Shown here piece by piece: positions 10,248-18,507 of a stretch of DNA of 30,000 bases; position 1 is the stretch's first letter; every line of letters begins with the position of its first letter. A model generated the notes under the pieces. It worked only from the letters and a program-made list of their open reading frames with translations, did not search any database and had not been told where the DNA came from. The DNA is from Cryptomeria japonica (taxonomy: Eukaryota; Streptophyta; Pinopsida; Cupressales; Cupressaceae). Location: positions 190,001 to 220,000 of the forward strand of contig NW_026728905.1 in NCBI RefSeq assembly GCF_030272615.1. Direction: 5' to 3'. Position numbers and translations under genes: made by a program.

Positions 10248-10281
10248 CACCTCCCCTATATAAGCTATTTGTCTGATTCTC
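10248..10281 (-). promoter_or_regulatory. Pol I-like spacer promoter element 9
   Basis: Core intact at 10256-10264 in a 157-bp unit. Confidence 0.5.
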
Positions 10282-10404
10282 ATACATGTGTAGTCTACAG
10301 GAGCAATTAGGACATCGACCCCAACTTTTGACTTCTTAACGAAAACAAGGTCTTTGAGGTTGACGTAATGCGCACAACCAGGGGAGTCGACCCATCAAAC
10401 CCAA

Positions 10405-10438
10405 CACCTCCCCTATATAAGCTATTTGTCCGATTCTC
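10405..10438 (-). promoter_or_regulatory. Pol I-like spacer promoter element 10
   Basis: Core intact at 10413-10421 in a 157-bp unit. Confidence 0.5.
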
Positions 10439-10561
10439 ATACATGTGTAGCCTACAGGAGCCATTAGGACATTGACCCCAACTTTTGACTTCTTAACGAA
10501 AACAAGGTCTTTGAGGTTGGCGTAATGCGCACAACCAAGGGAGTTGACCCATCAAACCCAA

Positions 10562-10595
10562 CACCTCCCCTATATAAGCTATTTGTCTGATTCTC
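10562..10595 (-). promoter_or_regulatory. Pol I-like spacer promoter element 11
   Basis: Core intact at 10570-10578 in a 157-bp unit. Confidence 0.5.
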
Positions 10596-10781
10596 ATACA
10601 TGTGTAGCCTGCAACAACGATTAGGACATCCACCCCAACTTCTGAATTCGTCTGCGTTGACCGCACCAAAGGTGCACGCCTTGGTGCTCACCAAAATCCG
10701 ACTTCCGACTTCTTCTGCTATGCGGGGTCTTTGAGGTTGGCGCAGTGCGCACAACCAGGGGAGTCAACCCACCGAATGCAA

Positions 10782-10815
10782 CACCTCCCCTATATAAGCT
10801 ATTTGTCTGATTCTC
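10782..10815 (-). promoter_or_regulatory. Pol I-like spacer promoter element 12
   Basis: Core intact at 10790-10798. It follows the unit lengthened by a 63-bp GGTGCACC-containing insert. Confidence 0.5.
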
Positions 10816-10938
10816 ATACATGCGTAGACTGCAGCAATGATTAGGACATCCACCCCAACTTTTGACTTCTTAAACAAGACAGGGTCTTTGAAGTTGGTGC
10901 AGTGCACACAACCAGGGGAGTCGACCCATCAAACGCAA

Positions 10939-10973
10939 CACCTCCCCTATATAAAGCTATTTGTCCGATTCTC
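10939..10973 (-). promoter_or_regulatory. Pol I-like spacer promoter element 13
   Basis: Variant with one extra A (CTATATAAAG at 10947-10956). On the - strand TATATAGGGG is unchanged but is preceded by CTT rather than CT. It is the highest-coordinate copy, so on the - strand reading it is the most upstream. Confidence 0.45.
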
Positions 10974-11034
10974 ATACGTGTAGTCTGCAGCAGCGATTAG
11001 GACATCGACCCCAACTTCCGAATTCGTTTGCATT

Positions 11035-11215
11035 GACCGCACCAAAGGTGCACGCCTTGGTGTGCACCTTGGAGTGCACTTTGGTGCTCACCTCGGTGCA
11101 CACTTTGGTGTGCACCTCGGTGTGCACCAAAGGTGCGCACCTTGGAGCGCACCAAAGGTGTACACTTTGGAGCGCACCACATAGGGTCTTTGAGAGGTTG
11201 GCGCAGTGCGCACAC
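11035..11215. repeat. GGTGCACC-rich degenerate repeat
   Basis: A run of short modules such as ACCAAAGGTGCACGCCTTGG, TGTGCACCTTGGAG and TGCACCTCGG with a loose 12-14 bp rhythm. It continues from a 157-bp unit that carries the GACCGCACCAAAGGTGCACG seed, and leads into the G-rich tract. Its motifs are the same as those of the spacer inside the 6034-bp units. Confidence 0.75.
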
Positions 11216-12426
11216 CAAGGTGGGTGTTGAGGTGCGTGCCGAGGTGGGTGGGTGCTAGGGTGCGCTCCATGGTGGGTGCCAGGGTGGGTGCGTGCTAGGG
11301 TGGATTCCAAAGAGGGTCATAGGGTGGGTGCCAAGGTGGGTTGGTGATATAGTGGGTTCAAAGGTGGGTACTAGGGTGGGTTCCAAGGTGGGTCACAAGT
11401 TGGGTGCCAGGATGCGTGGGTGTTAGGTTGGGTGCCAAGGTGGGCTCCTGCGTGGGTGGGTGCTAGGGTGGGTTTCAAGGTGGACGCGAGGGCGGGTGCC
11501 AAGGTGGGTAACAAGTTGGGTGTTAGGATGGGTGAGTGCTAGAGTGGGTGCCAAGGTGGGTGGGTGCTAAGGTGGATGCCAAGGTGGTTCACAGGGTGGG
11601 TGGGTTCTAGGGTGAGTTCCAAGGTGGGTCACAGGTTTAGTGCTAGGGTGCGTGTCAAGGCGGGTGTCGAGGTGCCTGGGTGCTAGGGTGTGGATGCCAA
11701 TGTGGGTCATAGGGTGGGTACTAGGGTGGGCTGCAATGTGGGTGCCAAGGTGGGTAACATGCTCGGTTGGTTCTAAATTGGGTGTCAGGGTGGGTGTGCA
11801 CCCACCTTGCCCGAGGTGGGTGCCAAGGTGCCAGTGTGGGTGGGTGCTAAGGTGGATGCCAAGGTGGGTGAGAAGGTGGGTGATAGGTTGAGTGGTAGGA
11901 TGGGTGGGTGCCAAGATGGGTCACAGGGTGGGTGCAAGGGTGGGTAGGTGCTAGGGTTGGTGTCAGGGTGGGTGGGTGCTAGGTTGGGTTCCAAGGTGGG
12001 TGCGAGGGTGAGTGTCAAGGTGGGTCACAGGTTAGGTGCTAGGATGGGTGAGTGCTAGGGTGCAAAGGTGCCAGGGTGGGTGCTAGGATGGGTCGATGCT
12101 AGGGTGAGTGGCAAGGTGGGTCCACAAGTGTCAAGGTGGGTGCCGAGGTGGGTGCCAACTTGGGTTCCAAGGTGGGTGCCAAGTGGGCGACTGCTATGGT
12201 GGATGCCAAGGTGGGTCACGGGGTGGGTGCCAAGTTGCTAGGTTGTGTTCCAAGGTGGGTGCCAACGTGGCTGCTAGGGTGCGTGGGTTAAAGGGTGTGT
12301 CACAACGTGGGTGCCAGGATGGGTGCGCACCCACACTGGCCAAGACGGGTGCAAGGTTGGGTTCCAAGCCCGGTCACAGGCTGGGTGCTAGGATGGGTGG
12401 GTGCCAAGGTGGGCACCAGGGTGGGT
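11216..12426. repeat. Degenerate G-rich GGTGGGTGCCAAGG tract with G4 motifs
   Basis: Irregular tandem of modules such as GGTGGGTGCCAAGG, GGGTGCTAGGGTGGGT and GGGTCACAGG, with G runs on the + strand. Perfect four-run G-quadruplex motifs with loops 1-5-1 occur, for example, at 11454-11472 and 11926-11944. No gene: open frames here translate to low-complexity Gly/Trp/Val/Arg-rich or Pro/Thr/His-rich strings. The first 530 bp or so of each 6034-bp unit is the same type of sequence, so the array starts inside this tract. Confidence 0.85.
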
Positions 12427-12439
12427 GCACCCACCCTGG
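12416..12439. other. 24-bp perfect palindrome at the left end of the macro-unit array
   Basis: CCAGGGTGGGTG at 12416-12427 is followed directly by its reverse complement at 12428-12439. The first base homologous to the later unit starts (18461 and 24495) is 12427, next to the palindrome centre. The internal unit junctions keep only the right half. Confidence 0.9.
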
Positions 12440-12959
12440 CCAAGGTGGGTCACGGGGTGGGTCCTAGGGTGGGTAACGGGGTGGGTACTAAGGTGCGTGC
12501 CAAGGTGGGTCATGGGGTGGGTGCCAAGGTGGGCACCAGGGTGGGTGTGCACCAACCCTAGCCAGGGTAGGTCACGGGGTGGTTGTCGGGGTGGGCGTCA
12601 AGGAGCCAAGGTGGGTGGCAAGTAGCCAAGTTGCGTGCCAAGGTGGGTGTCGGGGTGGGTGCCAAGGATCCAAGGTGGGTGCCAAGGAACCAAGGTGGGT
12701 GTCTGGGTGGGTGCCGAGGTGGGAGCCAGGGTGGGTCCCAAGGTGAGTGCAAAGGTGGGTGCCAGGGTCAAGGTGAGTGCCAATGTGGGTTCCAAGGTGC
12801 CAGGGTCAGGGTGAGTGCCAATGTGGGTTCAAAGGTGCTAAGTTGGGTGCGAGGTTGGGTGCGAGGGTGGGTGGGTGCCAAGGTGTGCTAGGTGGAAGCC
12901 CGGGTGGGTCGGCATCCCATGGGTGTCGAGTTGGGTGCCTGATGGGTGCTTCTTGTCAA

Positions 12960-13290
12960 GTTTTAGTCGTCGGGACTCATTTCGAGCCTTAGAGGTCGTT
13001 TCTTGTCCGGTTGCCCTGTCTTCGACCTGGGAACCCAATTTTGGTCCTCGGGTCCCATTTTTTTTTGTCTCGCATCCCACTTTTGGCCTGTGGCCTTTTC
13101 GGGGTCGATTCTCGTTTTGGGCATCAGAGCATGTTTCTTCTCCTAAAACCCAATATTTGTTTATTAAGTCTCGGAACACATTTTTGTTCTCGTGGACCCA
13201 TCATGGGTCTTGGAACGCATTTGTGGTCCTTGGGTCCCATTTTGCATCCCGAAACTTGTGTTTTGGTGCTTGATCCCTATTTTGGGTGCC
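12960..13290. repeat. T-rich degenerate ~20-bp repeats upstream of 5S
   Basis: Successive segments such as TCGGGTCCCATTTT, TCGCATCCCACTTTTGGCC, TCTCGGAACACATTTTTG, TTGGAACGCATTTGTGGTCC and TTGGGTCCCATTTTGC follow at about 19-21 bp, with a loose consensus TCGGRACCCATTTTNGTCC. This differs from the GC-rich rest of the unit. It recurs at 18994-19324 and 25028-25358. No gene is seen. Confidence 0.7.
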
Positions 13291-13650
13291 CACCTTGCAC
13301 CAAGTGCGCACCCGGGGCAAACCGAGCGCCTTGGTGCACCGGGGCAAGATCGAGCGTGCACCCGAGGCGCCCCGAACATGCACCAAGGTGCACTCGGCCC
13401 ACATGTGAGCGCAGGTCGTTGCGCCCGAGGTGGTGTGTGGGCACCGCGTTGCAGACGGGACACTGCACGCACACGACGCCCCGTCCAGGTGCACGCACGT
13501 AGGCCGGGCCGGGTGCACACCCGACGCCCTAGCAAGGTGCGCGCACCCGGGCAGGGCTCACACTTGGCGAACGGGGCGCACTTCGCGAGGGAGGGTGTGC
13601 ACCTCGACGGGGGTGGGTGGCCGGGGTGGATTCGCACGTGGGTCGCGGTT
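13290..13650. other. GC-rich 5S upstream spacer
   Basis: Sequence of GTGCGCACCCGGGGC, GGTGCACTCGG and GGGTGCACACCCG type motifs directly before the 5S gene. It contains CAAACCGAGCGCC as in the downstream subrepeats. No gene is recognised. Equivalent stretches lie at 19324-19684 and 25358-25718. Confidence 0.6.
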
Positions 13651-13681
13651 TGCTAAGTACACACTGCGACAAGCTCATAAC

Positions 13682-13800
13682 GGGTGCGATCATACCAGCG
13701 TTAGTGCACCGGATCCCATCAGAACTCCGCAGTTAAGCGCGCTTGGGCCGGAGTAGTACTGGGATGGGTGACCTCCCGGGAAGTCCCGGTGTTGCACCCT
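13682..13800 (+). rRNA. 5S ribosomal RNA (copy 1)
   Basis: A 119-nt plant-type 5S rRNA, the Pol III-transcribed RNA of the large ribosomal subunit. The ends GGGTGC and GCACCC pair to form the terminal helix. Internal control regions are intact: box A AGTTAAGCGCGCTTGGG at 13731-13747 (+50 to +66), the intermediate element around GAGTAGTAC (from about 13751), and box C GGATGGGTGACCTCCCGGG at 13762-13780 (+81 to +99). CCGGATCCCATCAGAACTCC matches the universal plant core. Upstream, TAAGTA at 13654-13659 lies at -28, where plant 5S genes have a TATA-like element, and C is at -1; the usual GC at -12 is not in place. It could be a transposon-borne 5S-like sequence, but full-length conservation and genomic tandem repetition argue for a genuine gene. 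Confidence 0.96.
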
Positions 13801-13812
13801 TTTTTAGTTTTT
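13800..13812 (+). terminator. Pol III terminator of 5S copy 1
   Basis: Six T at 13800-13805 directly at the RNA 3' end, then AG and a second run of five T at 13808-13812. Confidence 0.85.
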
Positions 13813-14240
13813 CGCCGGGCGTCGCAATGCTATTTGAATAAACCTTTTGCCCGTTTGCGTTCTCGTCGGGGCCGGGCCGGGCCGGGGTGCGCTGCCCGCA
13901 CTACCGCGCGCGCGGGGGCGACACCGAGCGCGCACCCGAGGCGCCCCGAGCACACAGGCCACGGTGCAACCCGGGCGTTGTGCGCGCACCCCGGTGCGCC
14001 CGAGGTGCTGCGCGCGCACCCAGGTGAAATCGGTGTGCACCTCGGCCAGTGCGCGCTCGGTCGAGTCGCGCACGTTGGCCAAGGTGCACGGTGATGTTTC
14101 TTACTCTAAGGTTCCGCACCAGACGCCCGGGACAGGTGAGCGAAGCTGGGCGGGGCCGGGTGCGCGGCCGGGGCAGGTGCACGCAGCTGGAGAGAGCTTT
14201 GGAGCACACCAGAGGTGCGCACCTTGGAGCACACTTCGGA
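13813..14240. other. GC-rich 5S downstream spacer
   Basis: Begins with CGCCGGGCGTCGCAATGC and a short AT-containing stretch, then a GGGCCGGGCCGGGCCGGGG run and GCGCGCGCGGGGGCG. No gene is recognised; open frames on both strands are compositional. Equivalents lie at 19847-20274 and 25881-26308. Confidence 0.6.
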
Positions 14241-14247
14241 GCGCACC

Positions 14248-14345
14248 AATGATGCGCTCCATTCAAAAGTTTCCTGAAAAGGCAAAAAAAGTTGAGATTA
14301 TAGAATTTCCCACTTGAGAGATTGTAAAAAAAAAAAATTTAAAAT
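14248..14345. repeat. Diverged AT-rich module (oldest type)
   Basis: AATGATGCGCTCCATTCAAAAG, then AAAGGCAAAAAAAGTTGAG and a 12-A run. It is recognisably related to the five AT-rich modules at 16471-18426 but lacks their CCGTTTT/AAAACGG hairpin. Copies at 20282-20379 and 26316-26413. Confidence 0.6.
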
Positions 14346-16470
14346 GAAGGAAACGCGGGTGCCAAGGTGTGCGCGCCCGGGTGCGCAGCCCAGCCAAGGT
14401 GTGCGCACCAAGGCGCCCACCCTGGCGAAGGTGCACGCAAGGTGCGCACCCGAGGCAAACCGGACAATTAACCCAACTTTCGACTTCGCGCGCACCTGCG
14501 CACCTTGGAGCGCACTTCGGAGCGCTCCTTGGTGCGCACCAATCTTGGGCACCTCGGAGTGCACCATGGCGCCCACCAAGGTGCGCACCCGGGGCAAACC
14601 GAGCTCCGACTTCGTGCGCACCTTGGAGCGCACGAAAGGTGCGCACCATGGCGCCCACCAAGGTGCGCAGCCCAGCCAAGGCGTGCGCATCAAGGTGCGC
14701 ACCCTGGCGAAGGTGCGCACCCGGGGCAAACCGAGCTCCGACTTCGTGCGCACCTTGGAGCGCACAAAGGGTGCGCAACCCAGCCAAGGTGTGCGCACCC
14801 CGGGCAAACCGAGCTCCGAATCGTGCGCACCTTGGAGCACACTTCGGAGCCCTCCTTGGTGCGCACCGATGTTGCGCACCTCGGAGCGCACCCGGGGAAA
14901 ACAATGCAATTAACCCGACTTTCGACTTCGTGGGCACCTCGGAGCGCTCTCGGGTTCGCACCTCGGAGCACACCGAGGTGCGCACCTTTGATGCGCTGCC
15001 TTCACCAATTTCCAGAAAAGGCAAGAAAACATTGAGAAGGTGTGCGCACCGAGGTGCCCACCCTGGCGAAGGTGCACGCGAGGTGCGCACCCGGGGCAAA
15101 CCGGGCTCCGACTTCGTGCACGCCATGCTGCGCACCTTGGAGGGCCATGGTGCGCACCTTGGAGCACACTTCGGAGCGCTCAATGGTGCCCAACCCAGCC
15201 AAGGTGCCCACCGCGGCGAAGGTGCACGCGAGGTGCGCACCCGGGGCAAACCGGGCTCCGACTTCGTGCACGCCGCACCTTGGAGCACACTTCGGAGCGC
15301 TCCTTGGTGCGCACCAGGGCGCGCAACCCAGCCGAGGTGCCCACCCCGGCGAAGGTGCACGCGGGGTGCGCACCCGGGGCAAACCGGGCTCCGACTTCGT
15401 GCACGCCATGGTGCCCACCGCGGCGAAGGTGCACGCGAGGTGCGCACCCGGGGCAAACCGGGCTCCGACTTCGTGCACGCCGCACCTTGGAGCACACTTC
15501 GGAGCGCTCCTTGGTGCGCACCAGGGCGCGCAACCCAGCCGAGGTGCCCACCCCGGCGAAGGTGCACGCGAGGTGCGCACCCGGGGCAAACCGGGCTCCG
15601 ACTTCGTGCACGCCATGGTGCCCACCGCGGCGAAGGTGCACGCGAGGTGCGCACCCGGGGCAAACCGGGCTCCGACTTCGTGCACGCCGCACCTTGGAGC
15701 ACACTTCGGAGCGCTCCTTGGTGCGCACCATGGTGCCCACCAGGGCGCGCAACCCCGCCGAAGGTGCACGCGAGGTGCGCACCCGGGGCAAACCGGGCTC
15801 CGACTTCGTGCACGCCGCACCTTGGAGCACACTTCGGAGCGCTCCTTGGTGCGCACCAGGGCGCGCAACCCCGCCGAAGGTGCACGCGAGGTGCGCACCC
15901 GGGGCAAACCGGGCTCCGACTTCGTGCACGCCATGGTGCGCACCAGGGTGCCCACCGCGGCGAAGGTGCGCACCCGGGGCAAACCGGGCTCCGACTTCGT
16001 GCACGCCGCACCTTGGAGCACACTTCGGAGCGCTCCTTGGTGCGCACCAGGGCGCGCAACCCAGCCGAGGTGCCCACCCCGGCGAAGGTGCACGCGAGGT
16101 GCGCACCCGGGGCAAACCGGGCTCCGACTTCGTGCACGCCATGGTGCCCACCGCGGCGAAGGTGCGCACCGGGGGCAAACCGAGCTAGGACTTCGTGCAC
16201 GCCGCACCTTGGAGCACACTTCGGAGCGCTCCTTGGTGCGCACCATGGTGCCCACCAGGCCGCGCAACCCAGCCAAGGTGTGCGCACCAAGGTGCACGCG
16301 AGGTGCGCACCCGGGGCAAACCGGGGTCCGGCTTCGTGCACGCCGCACCTTGGAGCACACATCGGGGCGCTCCCGGGTTCGCACCGGCGTTGCGCACCGT
16401 GGTGGGCACCTCGGAGCGCACCGTGGTGGGCACCTCGGAGCACACCAAGGTGGGCAGCGAGGTGCGCACC
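14346..16470. repeat. GTGCGCACC subrepeat field of the macro-unit
   Basis: Built from a few modules: GGTGCGCACCCGGGGCAAAC, CGGGCTCCGACTTCGTGCAC, GCACCTTGGAGCACACTTCG, GAGCGCTCCTTGGTGCGCAC, and CAGGGCGCGCAACCCAGCC with GGTGCCCACCCCGGCGAAGG. Around 15405-15612 these form a period of about 207 bp. A partial AT-rich module (GATGCGCTGCCTTCACC with AAAAGGCAAGAAAAC) interrupts at 14987-15040. Frames of up to 726 codons run on both strands because stops are rare. Equivalents lie at 20380-22504 and 26414-28538. Confidence 0.85.
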
Positions 16471-18426
16471 TTTGATGCGATGCCTTCACTAATTTCCATA
16501 AAAGGCAAAAAAAAACGAGATTTTAAAATTTCCGTTTTGAAAGATAGTGAGAAAAAGGGAATGCTGGTGCCATCTTGAGCCCGCCCTGGTGCGCAGCCCA
16601 GCCAAGGTGTGCGCACCAAGGTGCCCACCCTGGCGAAGGTGCGCGCCCGGGCAATTAACCCAACTTCCAACTTCGCGCGCGCCAGGGTGGGAGCGCACCC
16701 AACAACCGGGCCTGGGAAGAGCCAATGCGAGAAACCCCACCAAACGCTCTGACAAAAAAAGAGGGGGCGCTCCAGTAACCCCGCTTCGGAGCGCACCCTG
16801 GGCAAACCCAGCCAGGGTGCCCACCCCGGCCAAGGTGCAGGCGAGGTGCGCACCCGGGGCAAACCGGGCTCCGACAACGTGCACGCCGCACCTTGGAGCA
16901 CACTTCGTAGCGCTCCCGGGTGCGCACCTCAGAGCACACCAAGGTGGGCAGCGAGGTGCGCACCTTTGATGCGCTGCCTTCACTAATTTCCAGAAAAGGC
17001 AAAAAAAAGAGGAGATTTTAAAATTTCCGTTTTGAAAGATAGTGAAAAAAACGGAACGCGGGTGCCATCTTGAGCCCGCCCTGGTGCACAGCCCAGGTAA
17101 GGTGCCCACCCTGGCAAAGGTGCGCACCCGGGCAATTAACCCTACTTCCGACTTCGTGCGCGCCAGGGTGGCAACCGGGCCTGGGAAGAGCCAATGCGAG
17201 AAACCCCACCAAACGCTCCGACAAAAAAAGAGGCGGCGCTCCAATAACCCCGCTTCGGAGCGCAGCCGGGGCAAACCCAGCCAAGGTGCCCACCCCGACG
17301 AAGGTGCACGCGAGGTGCGCACCCGGGGCAAACCGGGCTCCGACAACGTGCACGCAGCACCTTGGAGCACACTTCGAAGCACTCCCGGGTGCCCACCGGC
17401 GTTGCGCACCGTGGTGGGCAGCGAGGTGCGCACCTTTGATGCGCTGCCTTCACTAATTTCCAGAAAAGGCAAAAAAAAATGAGATTTTAAAATTTCCGTT
17501 TTGAAAGATAGTGAAAAAAACGGAACGCGGGTGCCATCTTGAGCCCGCCCTGGTGCGCAGCCCAGGCAAGGCATGCGCACCAAGGTGCCCACCCGCGGTG
17601 CACGCCCGGGGCAAACCGGGCTCCGACTTCGTGCAGGCCGCACCTTGGAGCACACTTCGGAGCGCTCCTTGGTGCGCACCATGGTGCCCACCAGGGCGCA
17701 CCCGGGGCAAACCGGGCTCCGACTTCGTGCACGCCGCACCTTGGAGCACACATCGGAGCGCTCCCAGGTTCGCACCAGCGTTGCGCACCTTTGATGCGCT
17801 GCCTTCACTAATTTCCAGAAAAGGCAAAAAAAAACGATATTTTAAAATTTCCGTTCTGAAAGATAGTGAAAAAAACGGAACGCGGGTGCCATCTTGAGCC
17901 CTTCCTGGTGCGCAGCCCAGGCAAGTTGTGCGCACCAAGGTGCCCACCCTGGCGGAGGTGCGCGCCCGGGGCAAACCGGGCTCCGACTTCGTGCACTGCA
18001 TGGTGCCCACCAAGGCGCGCAACCCAGCCAAGGTGCCCACCGCAGCGAAGGTGCACGCGAGGTGCGCACCCGAGGTGCACACCCGGGGCAAACCGAGCTC
18101 CGACTTCGTGCACGCCGCACCTTGGAGCACACTTCAGAGCGCTCCTTGGTGCGCACCAGGGCGCGCAACCCAGCCAAGGTGCTCACCCCGGCGAAGGTGC
18201 ACGCGAGGTGCGCACCCGGGGCAAGCCGGGCTCGGACTTCGTGCACGCCGCACCTTGGAGCACACATCGGAGCGCTCCCGGGTTCGCACCAGCATTGCGC
18301 ACCTTTGATGCGCTGCCTTCACTAATTTCCAGAAAAGGCAAAAAAAAAAAAAAAACGAGATTTTAAAATTTCCGTTTTGAAAGATAGTGAAAAAAACGGA
18401 ACGCGGGTGCCATCTTGAGCCCGCCC
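16471..18426. repeat. Five AT-rich hairpin modules alternating with GC subrepeats (unit 1)
   Basis: Modules at 16471-16586, 16965-17080, 17435-17549, 17790-17904 and 18304-18426. Each reads TTTGATGCGMTGCCTTCACT, AAAGGC with an A run, GAGATTTTAAAATTTCC, a hairpin, then GCCATCTTGAGCCC. The hairpin is TTCCGTTTT paired with AAAACGGAA around a 14-nt loop (17025-17033/17048-17056, 17494-17502/17517-17525, 18370-18378/18393-18401). The first and fourth modules have one mismatch. Two intervening segments (about 16700-16800 and 17170-17260) share GAGCCAATGCGAGAAACCCC and GACAAAAAAAGAGG. Confidence 0.85.
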
Positions 18427-18487
18427 TGGTGTGCAGCCCAGGCAAGTTGTGCGCACCAAGGCACCCACCCTGGCCAAGGTGGGTCAC

Positions 18488-18507
18488 GGGGTGGGTCCTA
18501 GGGTGGG
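18488..18507 (+). other. G-quadruplex motif at the start of macro-unit 2
   Basis: GGGGTGGGTCCTAGGGTGGG, four G runs with loops 1-5-1. The same motif is at 12454-12473 and 24522-24541. Confidence 0.7.

Larger units (their letters stand above)
9963..10995. repeat. 157-bp tandem repeats, 6 copies
   Basis: CTATATAAG landmarks at 10099, 10256, 10413, 10570, 10790 and 10947: spacing 157, 157, 157, 220, 157. Units share GGTCTTTGAGGTTGGCG, GGGGAGTCGACCCATCAAAC, the promoter-like block and TTAGGACATCGACCCCAACT. They are shortened relatives of the 311-bp unit, lacking the GGTCATCGGACCCAA part. The 220-bp unit has an extra 63 bp around 10645-10710 containing GACCGCACCAAAGGTGCACG. Confidence 0.9.
12427..18460 (+). 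repeat. 6034-bp macro-unit 1 containing a 5S rRNA gene
   Basis: Order inside the unit: G-rich tract (to about 12960), T-rich degenerate 20-bp repeats (12960-13290), GTGCRCACC-type sequence (13290-13640), 5S gene (13682-13800), GC-rich spacer (13810-14240), GTGCGCACC subrepeats (14360-16470), and a series of AT-rich modules alternating with subrepeats (16471-18426). Differences from unit 2 that I noticed are 13803 (T, C in units 2 and 3), 16171 (G, C in units 2 and 3) and 16183 (A, G in units 2 and 3). Otherwise the copies look the same. Confidence 0.95.

Noticed and set aside
6813-10973. CTATATAAG as + strand Pol II TATA boxes of tandem genes or solo LTRs
   Set aside because: Not excluded, but no coding sequence follows any copy, no LTR ends (TG...CA with target duplications) were found, and the G run beside the TATA on the - strand fits Pol I better. 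Kept as the alternative.
11216-12426. Telomere-like repeat
   Set aside because: G runs are frequent, but the plant telomere repeat TTTAGGG (CCCTAAA) is not arrayed here; modules are irregular GGTGGGTGCCAAGG types.
13682-13800. 5S sequence as part of a Cassandra-type terminal-repeat element
   Set aside because: Those elements carry a diverged 5S-like region inside terminal repeats with primer-binding and polypurine sites. Here the whole 119 nt is conserved in three copies and I see no LTR ends, primer-binding site or target duplication.
14263-16492. Long reading frames (707 to 726 codons) on both strands of the macro-unit, with equivalents in units 2 and 3
   Set aside because: Several frames are open at once on both strands, the translations are low-complexity permutations of the same modules, frames end in AT-rich islands, and no domain is recognisable. 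GC-rich stop-poor repeats explain them.
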